Assembly: GCA_020746105.1 (NCBI GenBank)
Contig: CM036624.1
Span: 22,342,084 to 22,406,083 of the forward strand
Length of the DNA stretch: 64,000 nt
Reading direction: 5' to 3'
Source: Trogon surrucura
Taxonomy: Eukaryota; Chordata; Aves; Trogoniformes; Trogonidae
The notes beneath the pieces were generated by a model. That model was not told the DNA's origin. It saw only the letters and a list, made by a program, of their open reading frames with translations, and did not search any database. The position numbers and the translations under genes were made by a program. Positions 24,701 to 37,100 of the stretch are shown here, in pieces (position 1 is the stretch's first letter; each line of letters opens with the position of its first letter).

Positions 24701-26425
24701 GACTTAAGGTAATTTTTTTTCCATACATAGCATGTAAGCATAGCAATACTGGAAGATGAGACCCTCACTGTGATTGATAAAAATGGATTATTTATTTATC
24801 AGCTACAACAGCTCAGTATTAATTAACATACACCAATAGTGGTTGGCACAGATCTATGCACAGCCATTGCAATGGTTCATGATACAATCACCACGAGTTT
24901 CAGAAGCGTGCGTCGCTTTTGATACGTGCTCTTGAAGTAACACAGTCTACCAACTTCATGGGACTTCAGTTTTCTCTGCGGGTTTCTTGGAAAACTAGGA
25001 ACCACCCATTTTCTTTCTTCCAAAGGAAAGCTCAGACTCCCATGTAATCACAAGATTCCAAGAGCAGGAGAGTTAACAACAATACCGATGCCCGCTGTGT
25101 GTGACGGCAAGCACCGGTGATACTGTTTACCTCTGAGACACACAATCGACAGAATCACACAATGTCTAGCAAACAAAGTCGTGATTTTGGATATGTCCAA
25201 CGCTGAATGTGTATGATTCATCCTTTCAACTCAGCTACAACTGACACCTATACAATTCACTTTATATGTAACTGTAGTGTTATAAATGAATGCTAATTAT
25301 CTGCCACACTCTTGCCCTGGTGGACTAAATAGCCCACACCACCAGCAACAGACTTAACGTCCACTATTTCTTGGTTTTGCTTTTCTTGCCTATGTTTAAC
25401 TATGGATGCTACATTAACATGTATTGCCACTTGGAGAACCAGTTATTAAGCTGAGACAGAAGGTATTTTATATTTTATGACTGATGCAGTTTCTCTGCAA
25501 TTCCTCGGGCTGTTGAATAATGCAATACCTCTTCTGGCAATAAATGATAAACATGATTTATGGTAACTATGCTTTATACAGGTGTCAAAATCTGCTTTGT
25601 TGAAATTCCCATTCCTCCAAAGTCTGCTGTAATTTAGGAACACCCAAGGTACAGAGTTGTATATTTATCTACATTCTTCAATATACAATTGTGGAGAGAG
25701 AGAGACGGAAAGAGGGAGAACTTAATCTATGTTTAGTTCATTGATTAGTCGAATGATATGACCCTGTCATTACCGTATACCACTGTTAGGGAGGATTTTC
25801 CTATCATATATTTATGTTAGAGAAACCAAAGTGCCAAAGTTATTATCTCAGCATAAATGTTATCATTCCAAACTTTGCTTAGTACCACATTTCTATATTA
25901 TATCCAGAAAGTATATGGGCTTGTCATATCTCTGAAGTGATCAGTGTTCCATGGAGTGTGCTAGAGTTCAGCTTCGATTTAAGCTTCTGTCAGCTTAACT
26001 GAAGCAGAAAGATCATTGCCTAATTTTGAAGTCATAAGGTGTATGTATGTGCAGGTACACACACGTGTGCATGTATATGTGCAAGTGCTCATGTGTTTTG
26101 TCCCAAGCCAAACGCAGCCTGTCCTGTCACTAGCTTTTTGGGAGGCACCTTAATCTAGCTAAAGGCAGAGAGGTCTTGCCAGTAAGTAGTCAACTATTCT
26201 ACAGGAATAATTAACCATACTGCAGATTCATGCTCACACTGAATTTTAAATTGCATGTTTGTCAGTTTTTCGATTCAAATGTATTTCAAATATTTTTTCC
26301 TGTTCCGCCTCCTGTTTTTGTGAACTGTTTTGAAGAGTGTAATGAAAAGATGCTTTCTAATATTATTTTGTCAAAATATTTTTGTAGCATAATATATTAA
26401 TAAAATGTTATTATAAATCCATAGC
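21728..26425 (+). other. AT-rich stretch resembling a long 3' UTR
   Basis: About 4.7 kb of AT-rich, CpG-poor sequence without recognisable interspersed repeats. It contains ATTTATTTAT-type AU-rich words (for example near 24788) and possible poly(A) signals at 22473 and 22978. It ends in a strong AATAAA at 26399 followed by a T/G-rich stretch. Absence of transposons over several kilobases, with multiple poly(A) signals, is typical of long 3' UTRs of neuronal or developmental genes. The assignment depends on the exon candidate upstream being real. A short TG/CA-rich patch lies at 26041-26100. Confidence 0.35.
26399..26404 (+). terminator. Candidate distal poly(A) signal
   Basis: AATAAA in the context ATATTAATAAAATGTTATT, with a TTGTATGTTTAGG-type T/G-rich element about 30-45 bp downstream. 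Cleavage would be expected near 26415-26430. Confidence 0.4.
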
Positions 26426-26429
26426 ACAT

Positions 26430-27020
26430 GAATCTTGTATGTTTAGGTTCTTTCCTTTGCTCTACAAGCTAGGGAATCACCAAAGAAAGGGAACATTGAG
26501 TTTGTAGAACTTATGCACACTGCTGCTTTTTTGTCCAAGACCAACATGGGATGCAGGACATCATACTCTGGGGAAGGTTCCTTATAAAATGATGCGATTT
26601 TGTCGAGTCCATTCCTGCAGAGATGTGGAGAATCTCTCCATGTACGTTTTTACTGGTGAGCAGTTGCTTCCCCTGGCGTGTAACGAGTCTGGAGCAGCCT
26701 CAGCCTCCAACCTGTGTCACTCGAGAGGTTAGCCTCATGGCATGATTTGGGCAGAGGACAAGGCTCTGACTGGCAGATAGAGGATCTGGGAGCTGTGCTT
26801 GCCTATACCACTTTGAAGGCTCAGTGGCAAAGCACAAAAACACAAAAGCTTTTTTTTTGGGGGGGTGGGGAAATGCAGGAGGCAAGAAGGAGGTCGACAT
26901 TGACCTGAATTCTGGGGGAAAGCCCTGTACTTGTATGAGCCTTAGGCAGAGAGAGAGGTTTCGGGTGTTTCACTCTTACATCAGCTCATTTGCACGTGGT
27001 GAGTCCCACAGCAGGATGAG
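26430..27020. other. Unique non-coding DNA
   Basis: Nothing recognised except a T/G low-complexity patch near 26850-26870. Confidence 0.6.
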
Positions 27021-27021
27021 T

Positions 27022-27122
27022 GTTCCTGTGTGACCCACTCTACGTGATCCTGCTTTGGCAGAGGGTTGGACTAAATAATCTTTCCAGGTCCCTTCCAACC
27101 CCTAATATTCTGTGATTCTGTG
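27022..27122 (+). mobile_element. CR1 LINE, short 3' end only
   Basis: A 100-bp CR1 3' fragment. It contains the last codons of ORF2 (CTGTGTGACC, then GATCCTGCTTTGGCAGAGG), the 3' UTR block GTTGGACTAAATAATC, CCCTTCCAACCCCTAATATT and the terminal TCTGTGATTCTGTG. It matches the same subfamily as the copies at 14.5 kb and 43.4 kb and is extremely 5'-truncated. Confidence 0.93.
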
Positions 27123-29411
27123 TGTGCATGGACAGCCAGGAAGTGCTCCACAGGCCCAAGGACAGTGGCTTTGTCAGTGTGGCTGCTGTCCCACACTTTA
27201 CCACAAGCAGATTAATCCCCCCTGCCCAGGCAGCAAGGGACAGTCAGGAAAATGCCCTGGACAGCCTCTGCAAGATGAGACAGTTTTCTGCAGAGTCAGT
27301 GAACCTTTGTCAGCCTGAGCAAAAACAGAACCAAGCACCTCCTGTCTAACAGCTCCCTCCCCTCACTACTAAATCCCTTTGCCTGGATGCTTAGGGGTGT
27401 AAAACAGCGCTGGAAGCCATGGAGCTATACTCGTTACTGTCACTGCTCTTAGTCTTCAAGCACTGAGCAGCACATAATCAGCCCTCTCACGGGGCAAGGG
27501 GCAGCAAAGCTGGGAAGCCAGCCCTCCTACCCAAACTGGCTAGAGTGCGCGAAAAAGCCAAGACGAAGCACCTGGGTTCATGCTTGGTGGCTGCAGGAAG
27601 CGCTTTTCTCCAGTGTAGTTGGTGTCCTTTGAACCTCAGTGGTTGCTGCTGGCAATTTAAAAAAAAACCTGGAAGTGTGTCTCTGTTGGGGCTGAAGCAG
27701 AAGCTACCTCTCCACACCAAGATACAGAGACACAGAGATTTACTTGTTTTTCTTGGCATATTCCTCTTTCTTGCATCCAAATCCTGCCTTATAGCTGACA
27801 CTGCAGACTTCTTGCTGATCGCAGCATCATTGTTTACTTCTTAATTATGTGCTAAATCATTTGCTCTTTAACACACTATTTTGAGAGGACTCCAACAGCG
27901 AAGTTGTTTTAGAAATATCCACCGTAGGAAATGCAGTGAGAGGTATAAACACTTGAGCTGGTTTGAACTGAGCTAACTATGGCACAGGAAGGAATCGATG
28001 TTGCAGCTTAGGGGGGTAGATCTCTTAAAACACAGTTGGAAAAAGCCCAACTATTGAAATAACAACCAGGCAGTCAAAGCTGCTTGCCATCTCTGTCTTT
28101 GGACCTGCAGGGAGAGTCCATGCGGTTCAGCCATGTCCTCAATCCCACCCCCATGCTCCCTGCCCCATCCAGCCCTGTGTTGCCAACTATCCCCAGCCGC
28201 TCCTGGTCTGCCAAGTCCTTCTGCTCCTCAGGGTCCTGCTCAGCCACAGGTCTGAAAACAACATAAACCTTCAGCCAGCAGAGCCAGATACTGGCTCAGT
28301 GGTACCATTTGCTTAAGCTTCTCCTTCCCTTGACCTCTCTCTGTACTCCTAGACCATAATTGCAGCTTTTCACTCTGTCTTGAGATCTTCCTGTTTATGG
28401 ATTTCCAATGGAAAGAGTGGAAGCTGTGATGAGAAAAGTTCAGGGCACAAGATTGGGTTTCTTGTGGAATAGCTTAGTATCTGAGTTCCCATCCAGCAGC
28501 CTATCTCCTTTCTGGATCAGTGCTTTTCAGTTCCCAAACCACCCAAGTGCTACCCACAAGTGCTCCCCATGCTGAACGGGTTGGACAAATTATTCAGCTA
28601 AATGAAGCCCTCTGAATGTTCTCCATGTTCCAGTCTGCTCAGCAGTTTCCAATTGTTTCAGCTTGTGACCTACTCGTCTTTTCCACTGGGAGTGCAGACC
28701 CCCTGGCTGTACTTGTATGTAACACCTCAGTCTACTGCAAACTGTAGAATTAGGCCAGAGAGCCCCAAGGGTCTGTGGACCACAGGCAGATGTCCTTGCA
28801 TGGAGGATTGCACCATAGTCCTGCACCCATCTTTGGTCCAGGCCAAGGACGGATGGCTTCTGCAGAGTAGCTCAGTGCAGAAGTACCCAACCACAGTCTG
28901 CTGCCACGTGTTTATTTTATTAATTTATTTTCAACCAGATTGAGCTTCAGTTAAAATATGCTGTTGTTGGTCCTCTCTTCCTGATCAGCATTTAAATGGA
29001 GGAAAAATACTCAGAAGATCTTTCGCCTTTTTATGGTGGGGTAAGGCTCATTTTCTAGCAGAAAAATAAGCGTAAAATGCCTTTGTGTCTTCCTCTTTTG
29101 GCATGTCTTTTTTTTCTTTAATTTTTCCTTTTTTTAAGCATGTTGTGCTATGAGCAAACAACCTGATGAAGGCTTTTGAGTTCTTTCAGCATGTGTCTTC
29201 CCTTCCCCCCACTACAGATTTGCCAGTATTTTTTAACAATTGAACTTATTACCCCTCCCTGAGCAGAGGTACTACTAGAGCTTCCCCGTTACCTACTGCC
29301 CACTTCCTATTCTCATGAAACTCCTAGAAATTATTATTTTTGAGACCTCCAACCCCATGCGAGCAGTTTCGAAAATGGCTAGTCAAGGGGCAGTTCCCGC
29401 ACAGTGATCAC
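27123..29411. other. Unique non-coding DNA
   Basis: ORFs of up to 113 codons overlap on both strands without resemblance to known proteins. Small T-rich tracts lie at 29105-29140. No repeat or RNA gene recognised. Confidence 0.6.
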
Positions 29412-29560
29412 ATAGCCATCATCATTTTATAAATGAGGCTACAGTATGACTTACAGGCAAATGTATTTGAGGCAGCACATCTGAAGGAAAACACATCATT
29501 GCTTGTGCACTTAATCACCACTGAATCAGGGCAGAGCTCTTTCTACTGCACCTGATGTGT
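29412..29560 (-). mobile_element. Possible ancient MIR-type SINE relic
   Basis: CATTTTATAAATGAGG near the left side and GGGCAGAGCTCTTTCTACTG at the right resemble, in order, the reverse complement of the MIR core (CATTTTACAGATGAGG and a CAGAGCTG-type block). The middle is too diverged to align by eye. MIR copies are known to survive in bird genomes, but this call is weak. Confidence 0.3.
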
Positions 29561-29850
29561 GGTTTGACCAAGCTAGGGAAAGCTGGAGTTGAGCTCAACA
29601 TTATAGCAGTCTGTGCTCCAGACTTAGCCCAGAGATGTGCCCTTCTAACACCGCCACGCAAAGGACTTGCGTGGAGCATCTCCAGGGGCTCAGCTGGAAC
29701 AGAGGGGATCACTGAGAAATGTGTTAAAAAAAATCAGGGCTCAGTTAGAGGTGTAACCAGAGGAACTCCAAAAATCATGGGGTATGTCCAAAGACAAAAA
29801 TGATCAGACACCCACAAGCCAACTGCCAGTAATGGAAAAAATAGTAATGG

Positions 29851-30440
29851 TGTTGAACTTTAAGGTTGAGCTGGCCGCCCACCACCCTCCCAGGGGAGGA
29901 TAACAAGGGAACCAGGGAGAGACACTTTGAGGTCAAAAAACAACTCGAACCAGTTTAATGAATTTTAAAAAAAGAATAATGCTAACAACAACAATGAAGA
30001 TGTCAAACTGTATACAGATATATATACAAGTGTGCAAATATGCTCAAAGATACAAAAGAGTATGTTAATAGAGAACTCATGCCTTTGGATGACAACAAGG
30101 TCCCAAGGAGGAAAAAACAAGTGCCAGACAGGACTCAACAGCAGACGGGATTGCCCAAGCCCAGAGTCCGAACAATAGTCAAAAAAAAAAACCAGAAAAG
30201 AAAATGTGCAGGGCAAGACAGCCTGTCCCAATGAACGGTGCTCCTCTGCACTGTGAAAACAAGATTCAGGAACACCAGCAGCACAGGGAGAAATGACAAA
30301 CATCCAACAGCAACCCTTACAGCACAACAGACACAAAAAAAAGCTGTAGGGCTCTTCTTAGGGGACTCTTGTACACTGAGCACATGAGAATACCATGTGC
30401 CTATGGAACAGTCTGTCTACCTAACAAACCACTCTACCCT
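29851..30440 (-). mobile_element. ERVL-like LTR, minus strand, outer 5' boundary unclear
   Basis: The plus strand starts TGTTGAACTTTAAGG at 29851, so the minus strand ends ...CCTTAAAGTTCAACA with a proper LTR terminus. In minus orientation a T-rich U3/R region leads to an ATTAAA signal (29954-29959), followed by a U5-like block that includes CTGGTTCGAGTTG, GTGTCTCTCCCTGGTTCCC and GGAGGGTGGTGGGCGG. This order and composition resemble avian ERVL LTRs. I did not find a matching target-site duplication at the far end, so the right boundary is approximate and the element may be truncated. No internal viral genes are present. Confidence 0.55.
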
Positions 30441-32881
30441 CTCTATGAGTTTAACACCTGGTAAACCACACTATGTGTGCAGCTTTGGTGAGAGTTTGAG
30501 CCAGTGTCCATCAAAAGCCTTCCACTGACCGCCCTGGGCTTTGCATTAAGTCCTGAGCACCTGATTTACTTGAGAATCAGGTCCCAACCCTGAAATTGCC
30601 ATCATCTTGCTCCACAGCATGCCAGCACTTTGTTAGGTTATGTTGCACCTTTGGGTGCAAGCAATCACCCAAAGCACTGTGCTTCATTCAATTTTCCGCA
30701 TTTACCAAGGATACGGTTTAAAAGGCAGAACAAATTACACAGAGCCAAACCTCCATCAAGCTGATTTTCAGAGGAATGATGCTAACAATAACTGTGACAA
30801 TGAGTTCATGCTAACAGCCCTCATTCACACCTGGAGCTCCCTGCCTTCTTGGAATGAAATGCAGTTTGAACAAAGGGACCAAGATAATGTGAGAAAACAT
30901 CAACAACAGGCAAGATAGAGGCAAAGCAAATGAAAGACAGATGTAGGAAGGAAAGTGGGAGCTTTCTGCTTTGATTTGCACAGGTCTTGTATCTTTATTG
31001 TCCTAAGGAATATCGGTTTGTTGTCCTAACAATATCAGTTCTCCAGTCCTCTTGCATGACTTATGATGCACATTTTCTTTCTTCATAAGAAAACCATTGG
31101 TTTTAATTACAACATGACAGATACAGACCCCAAACTAGCTCTATGTGGCTGAATAATTTGAGCAGCAGTGCAGTAGGGCTCTTTTTCTTTCCAGACATCT
31201 CTGCAGCTGTTTGTCTTGGCAAGGATGGGTTTGTCCCCAGCTTCATCCTGTGTGAAGTCTCTTCCACCCACTCAAGTTAGCCTGAACATTCACCTAATTT
31301 TTAATGGGACCATTATTATCTTCTCTTTCGCACTGGCAAAAATAATTCTCAAAAGGGGAAGAGAGAAACATTCACCCCTCCTACCCATCTTTCATGAACA
31401 AACGGTCTTCATCCAAACTGTAGGGAGCAAGCACTTCAAGGAATTTGCCAAGAATTGTTTTTCTCTTAGCAGTGGTCCAAACCAAAAGTGGACACAAACT
31501 CTGTGATATCATCTCTCAACCAGAAGGATACTCTTGAAGACACAGTAGGTCAGACAACATGTGCACTGCAAACACAATGGTGGGTGTTGTGTGATTGTAC
31601 AATGGATAACACTGTTGTGTTCTCTGGTTGGGTGTAGGTCCTGAGGGCAGGATACAACTCATAGAACGACTTTAACCTGCTGCTGCCTTTTCCTCCAAGG
31701 GAAATGCAAGCAGTTCATGAAGAGCTAAACATTTTTTGTTGACCCTGTTTGTGGCAATGTGCATAGAGTCTGATTTGCCACTACTAAGTCCATAATGGAG
31801 AACCTGAGGCAGATGGAGAGTCTGAGGCTAGAGGTGAGGTTTGCTTCCCCACCGCCAGAGGTTTAATGATGACACACCAACATCTGGGTCTTTCCCTGAG
31901 GATGAATAGGCCTGTAAAAAGACACGTGAAGTGAGATCATGGTACATGTGGTGAGAGTAAAATTCTGGGACCCAGTTGGCTTCTATTCATAATAATTACC
32001 TTAACTTTCCTTGAAACCGCAACCTTCCTGGGCCATCTTTATCCAAAAGCATTAGCACCAAGAAAGGAGAGGAAAAGGCTAAAGTGTTGGTGTTAATGGA
32101 AGACTCAGACATGAAGACAAAAGCGTATACCAGATTTGGAGCATCCGTAGCCTGCTGCCAGCAACAGGCTCTGCTTGAAAGGCAAGTACCTATCTCAGCA
32201 TGTGGTCAAGAGAAATAATAAAACTCAAGTCAGTGAGAGGCAGGGAAGAGGAGAAAAACACTCATAAATGTGCTGGCTTATGTTTCTGTTGAACTTTCAA
32301 AATAATTTTTCTCTCCTGCCCAGAGATTAGTCACAGAAGCAAATGATACCCTATCTGGAAAAAAAAGTTGGTTGGATGGAAAAGATCTCTGGGGAGAAGG
32401 AGAGGAGGAAGGAAGCAGGCATGTATTTCTCTGTGTGCTTTTCTCACCTTCCCCTTTGTCTGAGGCTGAATGTACAAATGAAAGCATTGGGGAACAGGCA
32501 AGTGTTTGGACCAAGCCTAAAGGCAGCTGGGGGCCTTTGGGTACAGCCTAAAGCCAATAAGGGGGTTTTCCATTGCTGTCTAGTGAGTTTGGGGACCTGA
32601 CCTCACCGCTCCATGATCTCTTAGGGTTCCCACTCTGCAAGAAGCTTGATTTGTCCCAGAGGCCCCAGTGAAATGATTTTCAACACATTTTTTCCAGACT
32701 CAAACTGAAAAAGAAGGAAGGGACTAATGAAAGTACACTCATAAACGCCACTCTTTGGGAAAGACAAGCACTCGCTGTGGTTTTCAAAATAAAACTCCAT
32801 TTCCTCCAAGTATTTCTGAAGCACTGAATTAGACTTCACAACACACAGAGGTGTCAGGTAAAGAACAACCTCAGACTCATC
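30441..32881. other. Unique non-coding DNA
   Basis: No gene, RNA or repeat recognised. ORFs of under 100 codons appear random. Confidence 0.6.
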
Positions 32882-33000
32882 TTAATAAGGTGGGAAAATG
32901 AGCGGGACAGTGGATTTTACGACATGCCTGAAATCACAAGGGGCAGCTGTGGAAGCAGGATTCAAAAGGCAGCCCTTCCTCTATGGTACACTGTTCTCAG
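32882..33000 (-). mobile_element. Ancient MIR-type SINE relic
   Basis: GGGAAAATGAGCGGGACAG, TGCCTGAAATCACAAGGGGC and GAAGCAGGATTCAAAAGGC occur in the order seen in the reverse complement of MIR (GGGAAACTGAGGC, TGCCCAAGGTCACACAG, CAGAGCTGGGATTCGAACC). Old and heavily mutated; boundaries approximate. Confidence 0.45.
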
Positions 33001-34054
33001 AAGCATGGCTCATTTATTTCAATTAATAGAACTCTATAAGGGCTCCCCTACCTCCTTTATTTGGCATGAATTACTGCAAAGACAGTGAATTAAAAGCACC
33101 AAAGGGCATCATTTTCATTTAGTGTTTAAAGAAGCTGTTTCCATAAAAGCAAAATGTGTGAAATTTGCCCAAAAGAGTAAACTTAGCAATAACCTAGAGG
33201 ATTAGAACAAGACATAAGTGTCTTAAAAATCTTTTCTTAGACAAGGCTGACCTGCTAGTTCAGCTCTGGAGTGGTCTTTCTGTGTAATACCAGTCAAGTG
33301 GTTCAACCAGGGGCTGGTTCCCGTCACAATGTTCACTCAAGCATTGAAGGATTATGGGCTTCTCCAACCACATGAGATAAAATCCTTTAAAAAGCAGAAA
33401 GCTAATGCATGTAGTCCACTGCCTCCTCATTTTTTTCTCTTCAAAAACATGCAAGGTGGGATTCAGTTCATGTACCACACACTGTTTGAAAGCTGGCACC
33501 CAAGCTTGCTTCCTTCAATGGTGCCGCCCAGACTGACTCTTCCCTTGGAGAAATATTTCCAGCTTATGTGACTTGTTGTCAGCTCTTTTAACAGATGCTG
33601 TTGGGCTTGGTCCCAGCCACCTGCTGCCCTGAGGATGCAGTTACACGCATAATGTTTGCAAAGGCATTTCCGTTCATCTCCTGTGAAGGCTGACCAACTT
33701 CAAAGTAATTTGAAAAACAAACCAAAACTAAAACTCAGCAATGGCTGACTCGTATTCAATATTTATGCAGTTCCCATGTTTCCATAGAAAGTGTCTCTGA
33801 TGTGGTGGAGATGTGTTACAGCAGAACTTGCCATTCAAGCTAGGAATTGGATAAGGTGCAAAATAAGCTGTAATCTTCACCTAGAACACTTGCACTGCAG
33901 GATCTGCCCAGAGTTTGACCATGTCAGAACTTAAAGTTTCCTAGAACGAGAGCCCACCATCATAATCTGCAATAACATATTTCGGTCACAACTGCAAGGC
34001 TGAGTGATGCTGAGACTTTCAGTGAATACCCCTAACTTTGGCCAACGTTTTTCT
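33001..34054. other. Unique non-coding DNA
   Basis: I see no gene or repeat here. Confidence 0.6.
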
Positions 34055-34072
34055 AATACATACATATACATA

Positions 34073-34110
<38 letters not shown>
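34055..34110. repeat. (AT)n microsatellite with ATAC flank
   Basis: ATAC/ATAT repeats pass into about 26 uninterrupted bases of alternating T and A, ending with GTA. It is palindromic and likely to be polymorphic in length. Confidence 0.95.
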
Positions 34111-37100
34111 AGGTAAACTCAAAAAGGAAGATGAGAGAGAAATGCATTTTTATACTCTAAGTTCAGGATGAAAAAAGTAACATGGTTTTGTTTTGCACAA
34201 AATAAATAGCTTTACATGAAACAATGCAATTTTCAGTTTTATTTTTAAGGTGCCAAAATAATAATACATCTGTCAGTGATAAAGAGCAGAAATGTTTAAA
34301 TGTCAATGAATGGAAAAATCAGCATTTGTACTCTAGACAAAAATGTTGCTTACACTATTGATATTATAGTTTCATTGTTGACTTGCACATCCTCTCTCTC
34401 TTTGCAGCATCATTTCCCTGTTCATGCTGGTTCATCCTGGTTTCGAGGCCAGAAATTGGACTTTGCTTAGCTTTTGTATGGGCCTCTGTAACTAAGGGCC
34501 TTTTAAATACTCCTTCTCTGAGCTTACAAGGCCTGTTATTACAAATAATTGCTAATGGATGGGCTCTATCTAAATGAAATTCCTTGTAATTCTCCCATAC
34601 TTCAGACTGATGAAGACCTCAACTCAGTTCTGTCTCTTAGCAAATGTTGCCTTGAATGCAATCACTCTGTGGAGCAAAACGTCATTGCAAAGTGATAATT
34701 TGATGATGATGATGCTGAAGTGCTGGGCTGCACAAAGCAATAATCTTTGGTTAAACCATAATCACAGCACTGGAAACCATTGGTTAATCATGGAAACTTC
34801 AGATTCAGTGTGGTCCGCGCTGTTCCAGGATATTATAAGGAATGGCCATAAACAGGCTCACAGGAATGTTTTTATGCTGTTATTCACATCTTGTGGCACG
34901 TACACCACATGCCAGAGGTCATCAGCTTGTGGTTTGTTTTGAAAAAAACAGGTTCATGGGTAAGACCCAGTGTTTGAAGATAAAGATGTTCATACCCCTC
35001 CATTCTCTTTATTAGGGGAAATGAGGCACCACCCCCAGCTTCATTTCCATAAATTGTGCTCTCTTTTACCCATGATTTCTTCCACGGCAGTAGTCTGAAA
35101 TCACGGTTAGAGCATCACATTGGATAAGGTCACAAAGTGCTACTAACATATGCTACAGGTACAGAAAAAAACTGCCTGACTTGAGCAAAGTCAGCCCAGG
35201 CATCAACCCTTTATCCAGTAATGAAGCCTGGCATGGCAGCTGTGAGTGGCGAGCTGCAAGGGGGATCTGCAAGCTGCAGAAGATCTCTGTGAAGGTCTTG
35301 TTTTACTCTGAGGTGTCTGTGCACTGTGACTGAGCTTTCTGGGGAGCTGTGTGAAGGATGGACCCACTGTCCTGCTGTCCTCATTAGGGTTGCTCGGCCC
35401 ATGCCTTGGCTAACACTGGCAGGGCAAGAGCCCTGGGCCAGCAGTGGTGGGGGAAAAACAGAAACCTCGTCCTAAATTCCCTGAATGCAGGCACAGATGT
35501 TTAAGGGTTGCACACCTGTGCTGCAATAGTGTTCTGAAATCCATGGAATGGTCAAATGTGCCAGAGGCTTCTGAGCGGTGGCGCAAAGCCCGTGCCTGGT
35601 CTGTCTCCGCTGACCACAGGGTAGCACAGACAGGCAATGTCCATCATGCACCAGCTTTCAGACAAGGAGCTTAAACCCACCCAAGACAGTCTCTGAAGTA
35701 CCATTTCAAGGCAGTTCATCGTGCTTCTCCCCTGTGCTGGGACACACAGATGCACAAACCAGTTCAGCACTGGAAAGGCAGCACAAAAAACTGCCTCTTG
35801 CTGGGGTAGTTGTTAAACAGCTGTTTCAGCTGTGACGTAACTGCTTTTAAGCTTCAAAAGAAAACTATTTCTGAGCTGAAAAAATACAGATTCTTTCATA
35901 AAAAAGAAAGGGCAAGATGTTAGCAGGTCATGTACTGGGTAGCGAACACAGTGGAACTGCAGAGTACACATAACATCCTGTCAGCTCCATCTTCTGCTTA
36001 GCTTTCACTCCTCAGTGGTCCAGTCCTGCAATTTTTTCTCAAGCAATAACCTCATCCATGCCAACAGAATCTGCTATTTCATCTGCTGGTAGCCATGCTG
36101 GAATCCGTTTGCTTTGGGACTGATTGTGTGCTTTGCTGGTGGGCTCAAAGGACAGATAAAAGCTTGTGCCCAGCTCTGCAGAGCAGTTTCTATTGAGGTG
36201 AATGAACTCATTAGTAAAAGATTCCTTTTAAGAAGCTGTGTCTTTTGCAAAGCCAATGTGGGTTAGACGTTTTGTGGTGTAGATGGAGTTGAAGCATGAC
36301 CAGACACAGCTCAACTCTGTTTCATGCTACCTGCTGCTCCTGGGAAAACTTTCTGGTGATGGTTGGTACAGGCTGAGAGGATGCACAAATCATACAGATG
36401 AGGGTTGGAGGTCTGGAAATCTCACAAAACACAGAGGACACCTGACTTGTTCAGGCAGTTGTGAAGCAGCAGGTCACAGAGATGCTCTGTGATGCTGGAA
36501 CTCTGGATCCAAAATTCTGACCAAAAAAGGATGGAAGTGTTTTGCTGTAAAACCTGGTTATTTTCTTACTAATAAATGCAAGAAGGAGAAAATGGATTTT
36601 ATTAAAAACAACAACAAAAAAAAACAGATTCTTGTCTGTAACTACATCACCAGTCTGCCAGACTCCAAGTTTTTCTGTTTCGCTGCCATGGGAATCCTTC
36701 CCTTTCCATGAATGATGACTGAAATCTTCATCTTGCAGTCAACTCTCTGAATTAAATGGCTGCTTTTGAATTAACTCATGGATGCTGGCAGCTAGAACAC
36801 AGCAATGGAAGAGAGGTAGAAAAAAAGAGGAGGTGCTACATTTGAAAACAAAGGAAAAGTCTCTCAACTGCCAAAACCACTGTCAGTGGAGGGATGTGGT
36901 GCTGGTTCCAGAATGTGGCAGTGAAAAGCAGTGATTGCTTAGCTGTTCTGGAGGAAGGCAAACACACTCCAGCAACACCATTAACCAATTAGTCCTAATG
37001 ATGCTGCCGTGGAGAGGAAGCATTCCCATGATTGTGTGAAACGGGACGAGCTCCTGACACAATGAACAGCAAACTTGGAAGTGTGCGGTGGAGGTGAAGG

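Noticed and set aside
29965..30383. Minus-strand ORFs of 82-123 codons
   Set aside because: They lie inside the T-rich U3/R part of the LTR and are hydrophobic only because of T-richness.
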